Of a stretch of DNA of 64,000 bases, positions 25,193-34,712 are shown in pieces. The translations under genes and the position numbers were made by a program. The stretch is from Alphaproteobacteria bacterium. Lineage in GTDB: Bacteria; Pseudomonadota; Alphaproteobacteria; Micavibrionales; UBA2020. Where the stretch lies: contig JAEUKT010000002.1 of NCBI GenBank assembly GCA_016794125.1, forward strand, positions 62,001 to 126,000, written 5' to 3'. Every line of letters begins with the position of its first letter. Position 1 is the stretch's first letter. The notes below the pieces were generated by a model that worked only from the letters and a program-made list of their open reading frames with translations, was not told where the DNA came from and made no database searches.

Positions 25193-26575
25193 TTATTTCA
25201 CCTTCTCCATCACCTTGCGGAATTTGGCAAGAATTTGTTCTTCGCGTTTGTGATGGCGGTTTTTGACGACCCAGCGGCCGCCCGACATCACATCCTTCAC
25301 CGGACTGCCGTTGGAGGCGAAAATAGCGGCATCCAGAATATGGTCGCGCAGCTTGCCGGTCATGAACGGAAGGTCAGGATCCAGCACAATCACATCCGCG
25401 CGATGCCCGATTTCGATGCGACCCGCCTTGCGACCCAGCGCACGCGCGCCGCCTGTCAGACAGCGGTCGTATAGCGTCGCGCCGACCGACGGAATATCGT
25501 GATCCTTGATCAGCGTACGCTCGCGATAGACCAGCCGCTGGATGTATTCCAGCCAGCGCAATTCCTCGGCGACGCTGACGGTGATATGGCTGTCGGATCC
25601 GATGGCAAAAGCGCCGCCTTCGTTGAAATATTTCACCAAGGGAAAAATACCGTCGCCAAGGTTCGCCTCGGTCGTCGGGCAGAGGCCCGCAACAGCGCCA
25701 GATTTGGCAAGCCCGCTGATTTCGTCATCGTTCACATGCGTGCAATGGATCAGGCACCATTTGTCGTCGATCGCTCCGTTTTCAAGCAGCCATTCGACCG
25801 GACGGCGCTGCGACCATTCAAGACAACCCTCTACCTCGCCCGTTTGTTCGGCAGCGTGGATATGGATGGGCGCGTCCGGCAGCAATCGTCGCACGGCGCG
25901 CGTGCCCTCATGCAGCATGGCGGGCGATACGGCGCGCAGCGAGTGATGCGCAAGGCCGATAGTAACCTGCGGCGTGCTTTTGAACTCGCCATGCAGTTCT
26001 TCGATAATCCGCATCAGCGCCGGCACGGTATTTATAAAGCGGCGCTGGCCTTCGGCAGGCGGCAGCTCGCCAAAGCCGCCATAGGCATAGAGCGACGGCA
26101 GGTGGGTAATAGCGATCCCGGTTTCCAGCGCAGCCTGAATGACCTCCTGCGACATGACCGATTTGTTCGCATAGGGTTGTCCGTTAAGCTGGTGATGGAT
26201 GTAATGAAATTCACCAACAGAAGTGTAGCCCGCTTTCAGCATATCGACATAGCATTGCGCCGCCACCGCCTGCATGTCTTCCGGCTCGAGAAACGCCAGG
26301 AAACGGTACATGGTGTCGCGCCAGCTCCAGAACGTGTCTTTCTTGCCGGATGCACGCTCGGCGAGGCCCGCCATTGCGCGCTGGAAAGCGTGGCTGTGGA
26401 TATTGGGCATGCCGGGCACCAGCGGCCCCTTGATGATTTCCACATCCGTGCTGTTGGCGGGTACTGTCTTGAAGCTATCGACGCCGACGATCCAGCCGTC
26501 CTTGTCGATCTCGATCAGGACATTGTCGGCCCATCCATCGGGCAACAGGGCGGTTTCTGCAAACAGGGTCGTCAC
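25193..26575 (-). CDS. hutF: formimidoylglutamate deiminase
   Basis: Amidohydrolase that converts N-formimino-L-glutamate to N-formyl-L-glutamate and ammonia, step four of the five-step histidine pathway. The metal-binding HSHAFQR (about 60-66) and later IHIHAAEQTGE, IHCTHVND and IGSDSHITVS are the expected amidohydrolase ligand sites; the opening GPLVPGMPNIHSHAF is family-typical. Length of 460 is normal. Divergent from hutI with a 62-bp gap; followed by the exported unknown gene. Confidence 0.93.
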   Translation of the reverse strand: MTTLFAETALLPDGWADNVLIEIDKDGWIVGVDSFKTVPANSTDVEIIKGPLVPGMPNIHSHAFQRAMAGLAERASGKKDTFWSWRDTMYRFLAFLEPEDMQAVAAQCYVDMLKAGYTSVGEFHYIHHQLNGQPYANKSVMSQEVIQAALETGIAITHLPSLYAYGGFGELPPAEGQRRFINTVPALMRIIEELHGEFKSTPQVTIGLAHHSLRAVSPAMLHEGTRAVRRLLPDAPIHIHAAEQTGEVEGCLEWSQRRPVEWLLENGAIDDKWCLIHCTHVNDDEISGLAKSGAVAGLCPTTEANLGDGIFPLVKYFNEGGAFAIGSDSHITVSVAEELRWLEYIQRLVYRERTLIKDHDIPSVGATLYDRCLTGGARALGRKAGRIEIGHRADVIVLDPDLPFMTGKLRDHILDAAIFASNGSPVKDVMSGGRWVVKNRHHKREEQILAKFRKVMEKVK

Positions 26576-26600
26576 GGGCTATCCCTCGCGCGTAAAATTT

Positions 26601-26614
26601 ACTATAAAGATAGT
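26601..26614. promoter_or_regulatory. short dyad between hutF and hutI
   Basis: ACTAT (26601-26605) and ATAGT (26610-26614) form an inverted repeat with a 4-bp centre, next to TATAGA, a possible -10 for hutI. A candidate operator for a hut regulator; none is encoded in the window and it does not match the HutC site I know. Confidence 0.3.
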
Positions 26615-26637
26615 ATAGACGGGAAAGCGCCAAATCA

Positions 26638-27861
26638 ATGTTCGACACCCTTTGGAAAAATGTGACCGCAGCGTCAATGGCGGGTGAAGGCTTCGGCATT
26701 ATCAATAACGCCGCTATCGGCGTGACGGGCGGAAAGATTTCATTCATCGGCCCCGAAAATACGCTGCCCAGGCCCGCCGGTGAGCTGTGCGAATACGTGT
26801 TCGATGCGGGTGGCCGCGTGGCGACGCCGGGGCTGATCGACTGCCATACCCATCTTGTCTATGCCGGCAGCCGCGCCCATGAATTCGAACAGCGTTTACA
26901 GGGCGTATCCTACGAAGACATTGCGCGCGCAGGGGGCGGCATCGCGTCCACGGTCAAGGCAACGCGCGAGGCGACCGAAGACCAGCTGTTCGACCTTGCG
27001 CTGTCCCGCCTCCGCAGCCTGTTCCTGGACGGGACCACAACGGTCGAGGTGAAATCCGGCTACGGCCTCGATTTTGAATCGGAGCGCAAGATCCTGCGCG
27101 TGGCGACGAGACTGCGCGACGATGCAGCCTTTCGTGTGCAACGCACATTTTTGGGCGCGCATGCCGTGCCGCCGGAATTCAAGGGTCGTACGGATGAATA
27201 TGTCGATAGCGTCTGCGACATGATGCAAAAACTGCACGCGGAACAGCTTGTCGACACGGTCGATGCCTTCTGCGAAAACATCGGTTTTACGACGCAACAG
27301 ACACGCAAGATTTTTGAAAAAGCAAAAAGTCTTGGGCTTCCGGTCAAGCTGCATGCAGAGCAGTTATCGGATATGCAGGGCGCACAACTGGCGGCGGAAT
27401 ATGGCGCGCTTTCCGCCGATCATCTGGAATACATATCCGAAGCGGGTGTCGCGGCAATGGCGAAAGCCGGCACAGTCGCTGTCTTGCTGCCCGGTGCGTT
27501 TTATTACTTGCGCGAAAAAACACTGCCGCCCATTGCCCTGTTCCGGCAATACGGCGTACCGATGGCGATTGCGACGGATCACAACCCGGGCACGTCGCCC
27601 GTTCTGTCGCCGGTGTTGATGCTCAATATGGCCTGCACGCTGTTCCGCATGACGCCGGAAGAAGCGCTGGCGGGCCTGACGCGCAACGCGGCAAAGGCCC
27701 TGGGATATGATAAAATCTGCGGCACGCTGGAAAACGGCAAGGCGGCAGATATGGCGCTGTGGGATATCACGCATCCGCGCGACCTGAGTTATGCTGTCGG
27801 GCACAGCCCGTGCCATGGCATCATGATAGCGGGCGATTGGCACCCTCAGGAACAGGAATAG
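26638..27861 (+). CDS. hutI: imidazolonepropionase
   Basis: Hydrolyses 4-imidazolone-5-propionate to N-formimino-L-glutamate, step three of histidine degradation. Metal ligands of this amidohydrolase are in [15 protein letters not shown] (about 61-75), [19 protein letters not shown] and [10 protein letters not shown]. Length 407 matches the family. First gene of a + strand pair with the exported protein 6 bp downstream; divergent from hutF. Confidence 0.95.
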   Translation: MFDTLWKNVTAASMAGEGFGIINNAAIGVTGGKISFIGPENTLPRPAGELCEYVFDAGGRVATPGLIDCHTHLVYAGSRAHEFEQRLQGVSYEDIARAGGGIASTVKATREATEDQLFDLALSRLRSLFLDGTTTVEVKSGYGLDFESERKILRVATRLRDDAAFRVQRTFLGAHAVPPEFKGRTDEYVDSVCDMMQKLHAEQLVDTVDAFCENIGFTTQQTRKIFEKAKSLGLPVKLHAEQLSDMQGAQLAAEYGALSADHLEYISEAGVAAMAKAGTVAVLLPGAFYYLREKTLPPIALFRQYGVPMAIATDHNPGTSPVLSPVLMLNMACTLFRMTPEEALAGLTRNAAKALGYDKICGTLENGKAADMALWDITHPRDLSYAVGHSPCHGIMIAGDWHPQEQE

Positions 27862-27867
27862 GAAACC

Positions 27868-28557
27868 ATGCGCATCCTTAGTTTCGCTCTACTGTTGTCC
27901 CTGTTGACCGCACCGGCGCAGGCCGCGGACAAGGACACCGAATACCTTGCACTTGTCGATAGCGCGACGGCCGCGCCGCAAACTGCGAAGTGGTGCGAAA
28001 TACGCGACATGTATCCGGATACGTCTTTTTATCGCGCGCTGGGCAATCCCGGCGCGGCGCAGAAAGCCGAAGAAGCCGGTAAAAAGATGATCCTTGATAA
28101 ATCGAAAGAATCCGTCGAAAAATTCAAGCGATTTTCCCGCGAACATTTCGGCAATCTGGGCGCGCATCGCTACGCCGCTTATCTTTACAAATGGAACCGC
28201 GAATTGTTGAAGGAGGGCATGGACGGCCCGCTGCCCGATTTCGGCAAGGGGATCGATTATATCGACAACAAACTGGAAAAACTGGCAGCAAAAGCGCTGC
28301 TGGATTGCGCTGTTGCAACCGGCGACGGGCGCACGCCTGCGACGGGATTTAACGTCATCACCGCCGACGAACAGCGTATCATCATCGAACAATATTTCCG
28401 CGTCGATGCAACCGAGGCAAAGTTGTCGAAGGACGGCGACCGCGTCAACAGCATCGTGACCGTTCAAATTCCGGATGGCGCGGCAGCGGATGTTCATTTC
28501 CGCCTTGACCCGCGCATGGTCCAGCGCATCAAGGAAACGATGCAGCAGTCGCCCTGA
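27868..28557 (+). CDS. exported protein, possibly DUF4919-like
   Basis: 229 residues with a Sec signal peptide (MRILSFALLLSLLTAPAQAA). The segment AAYLYKWNRELLKE and the later ITADEQRIIIEQYFRV resemble DUF4919-type proteins, but I hold this loosely. Co-transcribed with hutI (AGGAAACC before the ATG, 6 bp gap). Its stop directly precedes the convergent hutG stop. Function unknown. Confidence 0.68.
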   Translation: MRILSFALLLSLLTAPAQAADKDTEYLALVDSATAAPQTAKWCEIRDMYPDTSFYRALGNPGAAQKAEEAGKKMILDKSKESVEKFKRFSREHFGNLGAHRYAAYLYKWNRELLKEGMDGPLPDFGKGIDYIDNKLEKLAAKALLDCAVATGDGRTPATGFNVITADEQRIIIEQYFRVDATEAKLSKDGDRVNSIVTVQIPDGAAADVHFRLDPRMVQRIKETMQQSP

Positions 28558-29355
28558 TCAGGGATATGCTTTTGCGCCCCAATCCAGCAATGATTGCAGC
28601 ACGTTTTTAAGGATGGGCTGAAGCTTTTCCGCTTTATCGGCGCGGTAAAGATAGGGCGGTGTTTCGTCCATATAATTGCCCCAGGTCAGCTCCATCTGAA
28701 TCGCATGGATATTATCCTGCGGCTGCCCGTAATGGCGCGTGATATTGCCGCCGACGAAACGTCCGTTCAGTATGGAGGAATAACCGCCTGATCCTGCCGC
28801 ATCCAGCGCCGCCGCCGCCATTTCCGGCGCGCAGGTTTTGTTATGCGCGGTACCGAGGTTCAAATCCCACAGCTTTCCGTCGAAAAGGCGCGGCACTTCG
28901 GTGCGGATAGAATGGGCATCATACAGGATCGCGTAACCGTGACGTTCCTTGATACGTTTCAGCTCGGCCTCGATCGTTTCATGATAGGGCTGCCAATAAG
29001 CAACGATACGATTGAGTTTTTCGATATCGTCGGGCTCTTCACCTTCTTTATACAGCTTTTCGCCGTCAAAGGTTTCAAGCGGGCAAAGGCCGGTTTTCAC
29101 CTGACCGGGGTACAGATGCTGGTCGTCCTGCGGGCGGTTGAGGTCGATGACATAGCGCGAATGCGTCGCCATCAGCATGCTGCCACCCATGTCTTGCGCA
29201 AACCAGTAAAGCTTATCAACGTGCCAGTCGGTATCCGACAGGCGCAGCGCCTCCGGCGTCATGCGGCGCTTCAGGTCGGGCGGCAGGAACGTGCCCATAT
29301 GCGGGATGCTGATCAGCAACGGGCTGTCGCCGCGAACGAGGTTAAACCGTTTCAT
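28558..29355 (-). CDS. hutG: N-formylglutamate amidohydrolase
   Basis: Final step of histidine degradation: N-formyl-L-glutamate to L-glutamate and formate, matching the HutF product. Recognised by ISIPHMGTFLPPDLKRR at the N-terminus and LYDAHSIRTEVPRLFDG near the middle, both family signatures with likely metal ligands, plus MELTWGNYMDE. Its start overlaps the hutH stop (TGATG), so the two are translationally coupled. Confidence 0.94.
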   Translation of the reverse strand: MKRFNLVRGDSPLLISIPHMGTFLPPDLKRRMTPEALRLSDTDWHVDKLYWFAQDMGGSMLMATHSRYVIDLNRPQDDQHLYPGQVKTGLCPLETFDGEKLYKEGEEPDDIEKLNRIVAYWQPYHETIEAELKRIKERHGYAILYDAHSIRTEVPRLFDGKLWDLNLGTAHNKTCAPEMAAAALDAAGSGGYSSILNGRFVGGNITRHYGQPQDNIHAIQMELTWGNYMDETPPYLYRADKAEKLQPILKNVLQSLLDWGAKAYP

Positions 29356-30896
29356 CAGGAATACAACGACGGCAACAGGCCGCGCCCGACGAAGGGCAGG
29401 AAACTGCCACCTTCGACCAGGCGCGTTGCGATGCGGATATCGGGCGCGAAATAATGGTCTTCGTCGTAATGGCTGACCTGTGCGCGGATCAGCTTAATCG
29501 CCGCCTGCAGGCTTTTCGATGTTTTCAGCGGCTTGTGGAAATCGATGCCCTGCGCCGCCGCCAGTAATTCGATGCCGACGATGTTAGCGGTGTTCGACCC
29601 CATTTCGTTCAACCGGCGCGCACCATACGTCGCCATGCTGACATGGTCTTCCTGATTGGCGGAGGTCGGTATGCTATCGACGGATGACGGGTGCGCCAGC
29701 GCCTTGTTTTCGCTGGCCAGCGCCGCCGCCGTCACATGCGCGATCATGAAGCCGGAATTGACGCCCGCATCTTTCACCAAGAACGCGGGCAGGCCGCTGA
29801 TTTTGCTGTCGATCAGCATGGCAATGCGCCGTTCGCTCATATTCCCGATTTCGGCAATCGCGAGCGCCAGCGTATCCGCAGCCATGGCGACAGGTTCGGC
29901 GTGGAAGTTTCCGCCTGATTTGATTTCACCGGTATCGAGCATGACGAGCGGATTATCGGTGACGGCATTCGCTTCGCGCAGAAAAATATCAGCGGCAAAG
30001 CGCATGTGATCGAGGCAGGCACCCATCACCTGCGGCATGCAGCGGATGGAATACGGATCCTGCACGCGTTCGTCATGGTCGTTGTCATGGCTTGCGCGGA
30101 TGCCGCTGTCCTTCAGCAGATTGATATAGACCTTGGCGACATCCATCTGGCCTTTCTGGCGGCGGACTTTCTGGATGTCTGGATCAAAAGGCGTGGAGGA
30201 ACCCTTGAACGCATCGACCGTCATCGCGCCCGCGACGACCGCGCCCGAAAAACATTCTTCGGCGCGCAGCAGCCCGCGGATGGCGAGCGCGGTAGACACT
30301 TGCGTGCCGTTCAGCAGCGCAAGGCCTTCTTTCGGCGCAAGGTCGAGCGGTTTAAGGCCAATTTTTTTCAACTCAGGCTTGGAATCGCAGAGGATGCCAT
30401 GCACACGCACCTGTCCCGCCCCGATAATCGGCAGCGCCAGATGCGACAGCGGCGCAAGGTCGCCCGATGCGCCGACAGAGCCCTTTTCGGGGATGCAGGG
30501 ATAAACTTCGTTGTTATACAGCGTGATCAGGAAATCGATGATTTCACGGCGGACACCGGAATACCCCTGTGCCAGCGCGTTGATCTTCAGCAGCATGATC
30601 AGCCGCACGATATCGTCATCAAGGAACTTGCCGACGCCCGTGGCATGCGACAATACGATGTTGCGCTGCAGTTTCGCGAACTGATGCGGCGGGATGCGCA
30701 CCTTGGCAAGCGCGCCAAAGCCGGTGTTGATGCTATAAACCGGCTTGCCCTCCTCGATCACGTTATCGACAAGGCGTTTGGAAAGATCGATGCGGCGCCA
30801 GGCGGCGGGGTCAATAGCGATCGGTACATGATGCTTGGCGATCGTGCGCAGCATCGAGAGCGTTACTTCTCCGGGCTTGATAATCAGGTTACGCAT
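29355..30896 (-). CDS. hutH: histidine ammonia-lyase
   Basis: Deaminates histidine to trans-urocanate, the first step. The Ala-Ser-Gly triplet that forms the MIO prosthetic group is in GSVGASGDLAPLSH (about 145-158). INTGFGALAKVRI, AVTDNPLVM and SIPTSANQEDHVSM are also conserved. Length 513 is standard. Sits between hutU (18 bp upstream) and hutG (overlapping). Confidence 0.96.
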   Translation of the reverse strand: MRNLIIKPGEVTLSMLRTIAKHHVPIAIDPAAWRRIDLSKRLVDNVIEEGKPVYSINTGFGALAKVRIPPHQFAKLQRNIVLSHATGVGKFLDDDIVRLIMLLKINALAQGYSGVRREIIDFLITLYNNEVYPCIPEKGSVGASGDLAPLSHLALPIIGAGQVRVHGILCDSKPELKKIGLKPLDLAPKEGLALLNGTQVSTALAIRGLLRAEECFSGAVVAGAMTVDAFKGSSTPFDPDIQKVRRQKGQMDVAKVYINLLKDSGIRASHDNDHDERVQDPYSIRCMPQVMGACLDHMRFAADIFLREANAVTDNPLVMLDTGEIKSGGNFHAEPVAMAADTLALAIAEIGNMSERRIAMLIDSKISGLPAFLVKDAGVNSGFMIAHVTAAALASENKALAHPSSVDSIPTSANQEDHVSMATYGARRLNEMGSNTANIVGIELLAAAQGIDFHKPLKTSKSLQAAIKLIRAQVSHYDEDHYFAPDIRIATRLVEGGSFLPFVGRGLLPSLYS

Positions 30897-30914
30897 TATA
30901 ATTCCCCTAAAGAA

Positions 30915-32600
30915 TTAATCGATCATTGGTAATTTCAGGCCTTTTTCTTTCGCACACTCAATCGCCTCGTCATAACCCGCATCCGCATGGCGCATCACGC
31001 CGGTTGCGGGGTCATTCGTCAGCACACGCTTCAACCGCTCGGCCGCTTCCGGCGTGCCGTCGGCAACAACGACCATGCCGGAATGCTGCGAAAAGCCCAT
31101 ACCGACACCGCCGCCATGATGCAGTGACACCCATGTCGCGCCGCTGGCGGTGTTCAAAAGCGCGTTCAACAGCGGCCAGTCGGAAACGGCATCTGATCCG
31201 TCCTTCATGCCTTCCGTTTCGCGGTTGGGGCTGGCGACAGATCCGCTGTCCAGATGGTCGCGGCCGATAACGACGGGGGCGGAAAGCTCGCCTGATGCCA
31301 CCATTTCGTTGAACGCCAAACCCAGCTTGGCGCGGTCGCCAAGACCGACCCAGCAAATCCGCGCGGGCAACCCCTGAAACTTGATGCGCTTTTGCGCCAT
31401 ATCGAGCCAGTTATGCAGGTGCTTGTTATCGGGCAGCAGTTCTTTCACCTTCGCATCCGTTTTGCGGATGTCTTCAGGATCGCCCGACAGCGCAGCCCAG
31501 CGGAACGGCCCCACGCCGCGGCAGAACAGCGGGCGGATATAGGCGGGGACAAACCCTTCGAAGGCAAAAGCGTCTGTCACGCCTTCTTCCTCCGCCATTG
31601 CGCGGATGTTGTTGCCGTAGTCGAAAGTGGGGATACCCATGTGGTGGAATTCGATCATGGCACGCACATGCTTCGCCATGGATTTTTTCGCCGCCGAAAT
31701 CACCTCATTAGGCGCGGTCTGGCGTTTCTTTTCCGCCTCCGCCCAGCTCCAGCCTTCAGGCAGATAGCCGTTCAGCGGATCATGCGCAGAGGTCTGGTCC
31801 GTAACCGCATCGGGACGGTATTTTTTGTCGGTCTTGGCGCGTTTTGCCAGTTCGTGGAACACTTCGGCTGTGTTGCCGAGAAGCCCGACAGAAACCGCTT
31901 CGCCCTTCGCATGGGCCGCTTCGATCATGGCGATGGCTTCGTCAATCGTCGCGGCTTTTTTGTCGAGGTATCCGGTCGCAAGGCGGCGTTCAATGCGGCT
32001 GGGCTGGCATTCCACACCCAGCAGCGACGCGCCCGCCATGGTCGCAGCCAGCGGCTGCGCGCCGCCCATACCGCCAAGACCGCCCGTCAAAATCCATTTT
32101 CCCTTCAGGTTGCCGTTATAATGCTGGCGGCCCATTTCGACAAAAGTTTCATACGTGCCCTGCACGATGCCCTGCGTGCCGATGTAGATCCAGCTGCCCG
32201 CCGTCATCTGGCCGTACATCATCAGGCCCTTGGCATCCAGCTCGCGGAAATGCGCCCAGTTTGCCCAGTTCGGCACAAGATTGGAATTGGCCAGCAGCAC
32301 GCGCGGCGCGTTTTCATGCGTCTTGAACACGCCCACCGGCTTGCCGGACTGGATCAGCAGCGTTTCGTCGCCGTTCAGGTTGGTCAACGTTTCAACGATG
32401 CGGTCGTAACATTCCCAGTTGCGCGCCGCCTTGCCGATGCCGCCATAGACGACCAGTTCATCGGGATTTTCCGCGACATCGGGGTCGAGGTTGTTCATCA
32501 GCATACGCAGGGGCGCTTCGGTCAGCCAGCTTTTGGCAGACAGCTTGTTCCCATGGGCGGCGCGGATGATGCGTTTATTGGCGACGGCTTGCGCTTTCAT
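30915..32600 (-). CDS. hutU: urocanate hydratase
   Basis: Converts urocanate to imidazolonepropionate using a tightly bound NAD+, the second step. Recognised by the whole-length pattern: [49 protein letters not shown] (NAD region) and [17 protein letters not shown]. Length 561 is typical. Starts only 12 bp after lpd, so it is likely read from the lpd promoter as lpd-hutU-hutH-hutG. Confidence 0.96.
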   Translation of the reverse strand: MKAQAVANKRIIRAAHGNKLSAKSWLTEAPLRMLMNNLDPDVAENPDELVVYGGIGKAARNWECYDRIVETLTNLNGDETLLIQSGKPVGVFKTHENAPRVLLANSNLVPNWANWAHFRELDAKGLMMYGQMTAGSWIYIGTQGIVQGTYETFVEMGRQHYNGNLKGKWILTGGLGGMGGAQPLAATMAGASLLGVECQPSRIERRLATGYLDKKAATIDEAIAMIEAAHAKGEAVSVGLLGNTAEVFHELAKRAKTDKKYRPDAVTDQTSAHDPLNGYLPEGWSWAEAEKKRQTAPNEVISAAKKSMAKHVRAMIEFHHMGIPTFDYGNNIRAMAEEEGVTDAFAFEGFVPAYIRPLFCRGVGPFRWAALSGDPEDIRKTDAKVKELLPDNKHLHNWLDMAQKRIKFQGLPARICWVGLGDRAKLGLAFNEMVASGELSAPVVIGRDHLDSGSVASPNRETEGMKDGSDAVSDWPLLNALLNTASGATWVSLHHGGGVGMGFSQHSGMVVVADGTPEAAERLKRVLTNDPATGVMRHADAGYDEAIECAKEKGLKLPMID

Positions 32601-32612
32601 GGGGCTTGCTCC

Positions 32613-34019
32613 TTAAATATGAATCGGACGGCCATCAACTGCAAGCGCCGCTTCCTTCACCACTTCGTTCAGGGTCGGGTGAGCGTGGCAGGTGCGGGCG
32701 ATGTCTTCGGCGGATGCGCCGAATTCCATCGCAAGGGCGACCTCGGCAATCAGCGTGCCGGCTTCGGGGCCGACAATGTGGCAGCCCAGCACGCGGTCTG
32801 TTTTCGCATCGGCCAGGATCTTCACAAAGCCATCGATCGCCGCCATGGCGCGCGCGCGGCCGTTTGCCATGAAGGGGAATTTGCCGGCGCGGTATTCGAT
32901 ACCGGCTTCTTTCAGCTGTTCTTCCGTCTTGCCGACAGTTGCGACTTCGGGGAAGGTATAGACGACGCTGGGGATGGCATCGTAATTGATATGGCCGGAC
33001 TGGCCGGCGATGATTTCCGCCACCACGACGCCTTCGTCCTCGGCCTTATGGGCCAGCATCGCGCCGCGCACGACATCGCCGATCGCATAGATGCCCTTTA
33101 CGTTGGTCTGGAAATGGTCGTCGATTTCCACGCGCCCGCGGTTATCCACCTTCACGCCCGCCTTTTCAAGGCCGAGACCCTGCGTATAGGGGCGGCGGCC
33201 GATCGACAGCAGCACGTTTTCAACTTCCAGCTTTTCTGCCGCGCCGCCATTGGCGGGTTCCAGCGTCAGCGTGACTTTGTCTTTCGAGGTTTGCGCGCCG
33301 GTGACCTTGGTGGAGAGTTTCAGCTCCATGCCCTGCTTGGTCATCAGCTTTTTCATTTCTTTCGACACTTCAAGGTCGGACCCGGGCAGCAGGCGGTCCA
33401 TGAATTCAATCACGGTGACCTTGGTGCCAAGGCGCTGCCAGACGGAACCCAGTTCCAGCCCGATCACGCCGCCGCCAATCACCGCCATCGTTGCCGGAAT
33501 TTTCTCAAGCGCGAGAGAGCCGGTCGAAGATACGATTTGTTTTTCATCGACAGTCACGCCATTCAGCGGCGTGCTTTCCGATCCAGTCGCGATGACGATG
33601 TTTTTCGCCGTGACGGTTTTCTTGCCATCCTTGCCGTTGATTTCGACCGTGCCGGCGCCCGTGATGGTGCCGGTGCCGACCAGGTGATCGACCTTGTTTT
33701 TCTTGAACAGGAAGGTGATACCTTGCGTGTTGGCGGCGACGACCTTGTCCTTGTGCGTCATCATCTTTTTCAGGTTGGCCTTGGGCTTGCCCACTTCGAT
33801 GCCCAGCGCGTCGAAATCATGGCTGGCCTGCGCATATTTTTCCGAGACGCTAAGCAGCGCCTTCGACGGGATGCAGCCGACATTGAGGCAGGTGCCGCCC
33901 AGCGTGTTGTCTTTTTCAATGCAGGCCGTTTTAAGGCCCAGTTGCGCGGCGCGAATCGCGCAGACATAACCACCGGGGCCGGAGCCGATCACCACCACAT
34001 CGTATTGAGCATCTGCCAT
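32613..34019 (-). CDS. lpd: dihydrolipoamide dehydrogenase (E3)
   Basis: Flavoprotein that reoxidises the lipoyl groups of 2-oxo-acid dehydrogenase complexes. The FAD-binding GSGPGGYVCAIRAAQLG (about 12-28), redox disulfide GGTCLNVGCIPSKALL, NAD-binding GGGVIGLELGSVW and C-terminal active-site HAHPTLNEV are all present. Length 468. It would serve the 2-oxoglutarate dehydrogenase encoded by sucA and sucB nearby, but is separated from them by a + strand gene and the small-RNA array. Downstream it leads straight into the hut genes. Confidence 0.96.
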   Translation of the reverse strand: MADAQYDVVVIGSGPGGYVCAIRAAQLGLKTACIEKDNTLGGTCLNVGCIPSKALLSVSEKYAQASHDFDALGIEVGKPKANLKKMMTHKDKVVAANTQGITFLFKKNKVDHLVGTGTITGAGTVEINGKDGKKTVTAKNIVIATGSESTPLNGVTVDEKQIVSSTGSLALEKIPATMAVIGGGVIGLELGSVWQRLGTKVTVIEFMDRLLPGSDLEVSKEMKKLMTKQGMELKLSTKVTGAQTSKDKVTLTLEPANGGAAEKLEVENVLLSIGRRPYTQGLGLEKAGVKVDNRGRVEIDDHFQTNVKGIYAIGDVVRGAMLAHKAEDEGVVVAEIIAGQSGHINYDAIPSVVYTFPEVATVGKTEEQLKEAGIEYRAGKFPFMANGRARAMAAIDGFVKILADAKTDRVLGCHIVGPEAGTLIAEVALAMEFGASAEDIARTCHAHPTLNEVVKEAALAVDGRPIHI

Positions 34020-34125
34020 TTTTTTTGTCCCTTTTTTTGATGGCTCAATTTATCCCACGCCCCCTGATTTATCGAGTCAATTTGGGAACGGGCGTAAGAA
34101 AGACAGGATATTTTCATATTTTCTT

Positions 34126-34154
34126 TTGACTCGAATCTGACGCTTTGATATTCG
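34126..34154 (+). promoter_or_regulatory. promoter of small-RNA copy 1
   Basis: -35 TTGACT (34126-34131), 17-bp spacer, -10 region TATTCG (34149-34154) preceded by TGA, an extended -10 look. The same element stands in front of copies 2 (34319-34347) and 3 (34501-34529; TATTCA). Confidence 0.65.
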
Positions 34155-34157
34155 GGA

Positions 34158-34252
34158 GTCTTCGACAAAATCCATCTCCGTGGTGTTGAAGAAGTTTCTA
34201 ATAGAGAGTGTGTAAGAGAGGCCGGGCCCGTAACCCCGGCCTCTCAATTTTT
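34158..34252 (+). ncRNA. tandem small RNA, copy 1
   Basis: About 95 nt, read from a well-formed promoter to an intrinsic terminator. The 5' hairpin: UCUUCGAC (34159-34166) pairs with GUUGAAGA (34185-34192, one G-U); inside it CCAU (34172-34175) pairs with GUGG (34180-34183) around a four-base loop CUCC. The loop complements Shine-Dalgarno sequences, and the longer CAUCUCC complements GGAGAUG. A single-stranded AU-rich linker follows, then the terminator GAGAGGCCGGG / CCCGGCCUCUC (34216-34226 / 34235-34245) with a U-run. No conserved start codon or frame. The design recalls alphaproteobacterial sRNAs with anti-SD loops, but I do not recognise the family. The exact 5' end is inferred. Confidence 0.75.
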
Positions 34253-34350
34253 AGGCGATCTGCGCCCCTTGATTCAAAACGATTTCCAAAAATACTTTCC
34301 TTATTTCGCGATTAGTTTTTGACTCGAATCTGCTGCTTTGATATTCGGGA

Positions 34351-34445
34351 GTCTTCGACAAAATCCATCTCCGTGGTGTTGAAGAAGTTTCTAATAGAGA
34401 GTGTGTCGAGAGGCCGGGCCCGTAACCCCGGCCTCTCATTTTTTT
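34351..34445 (+). ncRNA. tandem small RNA, copy 2
   Basis: Second unit, start offset by 193 bp from copy 1. The hairpin, CUCC loop and linker are identical from the promoter -10 to GTGTGT; then AA is replaced by C just before the terminator (stem 34408-34418 / 34427-34437, longest T-run of the three). Its own promoter is at 34319-34347 (TTGACT, 17 bp, TATTCG). The spacer separating it from copy 1 is unrelated AT-rich sequence, so the functional unit, not the flanks, has been conserved. Confidence 0.75.
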
Positions 34446-34532
34446 ATACCGATTAAACCATTGAATTTATTAGATATTTAAAAATAGTTTCAGATATTCT
34501 TTGACTCGAATCTGCCGTTTTGATATTCAGGA

Positions 34533-34627
34533 GTCTTCGACAAAATCCATCTCCGTGGTGTTGAAGAAGTTTCTAATAGAGAGTGTGTAAGAGAGGCCGG
34601 GCCCGTAACCCCGGCCTCTCATTTTTT
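34533..34627 (+). ncRNA. tandem small RNA, copy 3
   Basis: Third unit, 182 bp after copy 2. Promoter 34501-34529 (TTGACT, 17 bp, TATTCA); differences from copy 1 are confined to the promoter spacer and the base after the -10. The hairpin, CUCC loop, linker and terminator stem (34591-34601 / 34610-34620) are unchanged. The T-run is at 34622-34627. Confidence 0.75.
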
Positions 34628-34650
34628 AGGCCCCTGCGATACCGATATAT

Positions 34651-34680
34651 TTGACATATTAATTATACTTTTGCTAATCT
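34651..34680 (+). promoter_or_regulatory. promoter for the zinc-motif gene
   Basis: -35 TTGACA (34651-34656), 16-18 bp spacer, -10 GCTAATCT (34673-34680). It sits just after the terminator of small-RNA copy 3. Confidence 0.5.
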
Positions 34681-34712
34681 GCCGCCTGATAGGAATTCAA
34701 GGAGACACCGGA

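Noticed and set aside
31392-34040. 882-codon + strand open frame over lpd and hutU
   Set aside because: It is the reverse-strand reflection of two certain genes; long antisense frames are a product of GC-rich codon use.
34251-34439. 62-codon minus-strand open frame across sRNA copies 1-2
   Set aside because: It is antisense to the repeated RNA units, reads through their terminator stem and has no ribosome-binding site.
34126-34627. CRISPR array or mobile MITE-type repeat
   Set aside because: Units are about 130 bp with promoter and terminator, only three copies, and the intervening sequences are not of spacer length. No inverted ends, target duplications or transposase were seen.
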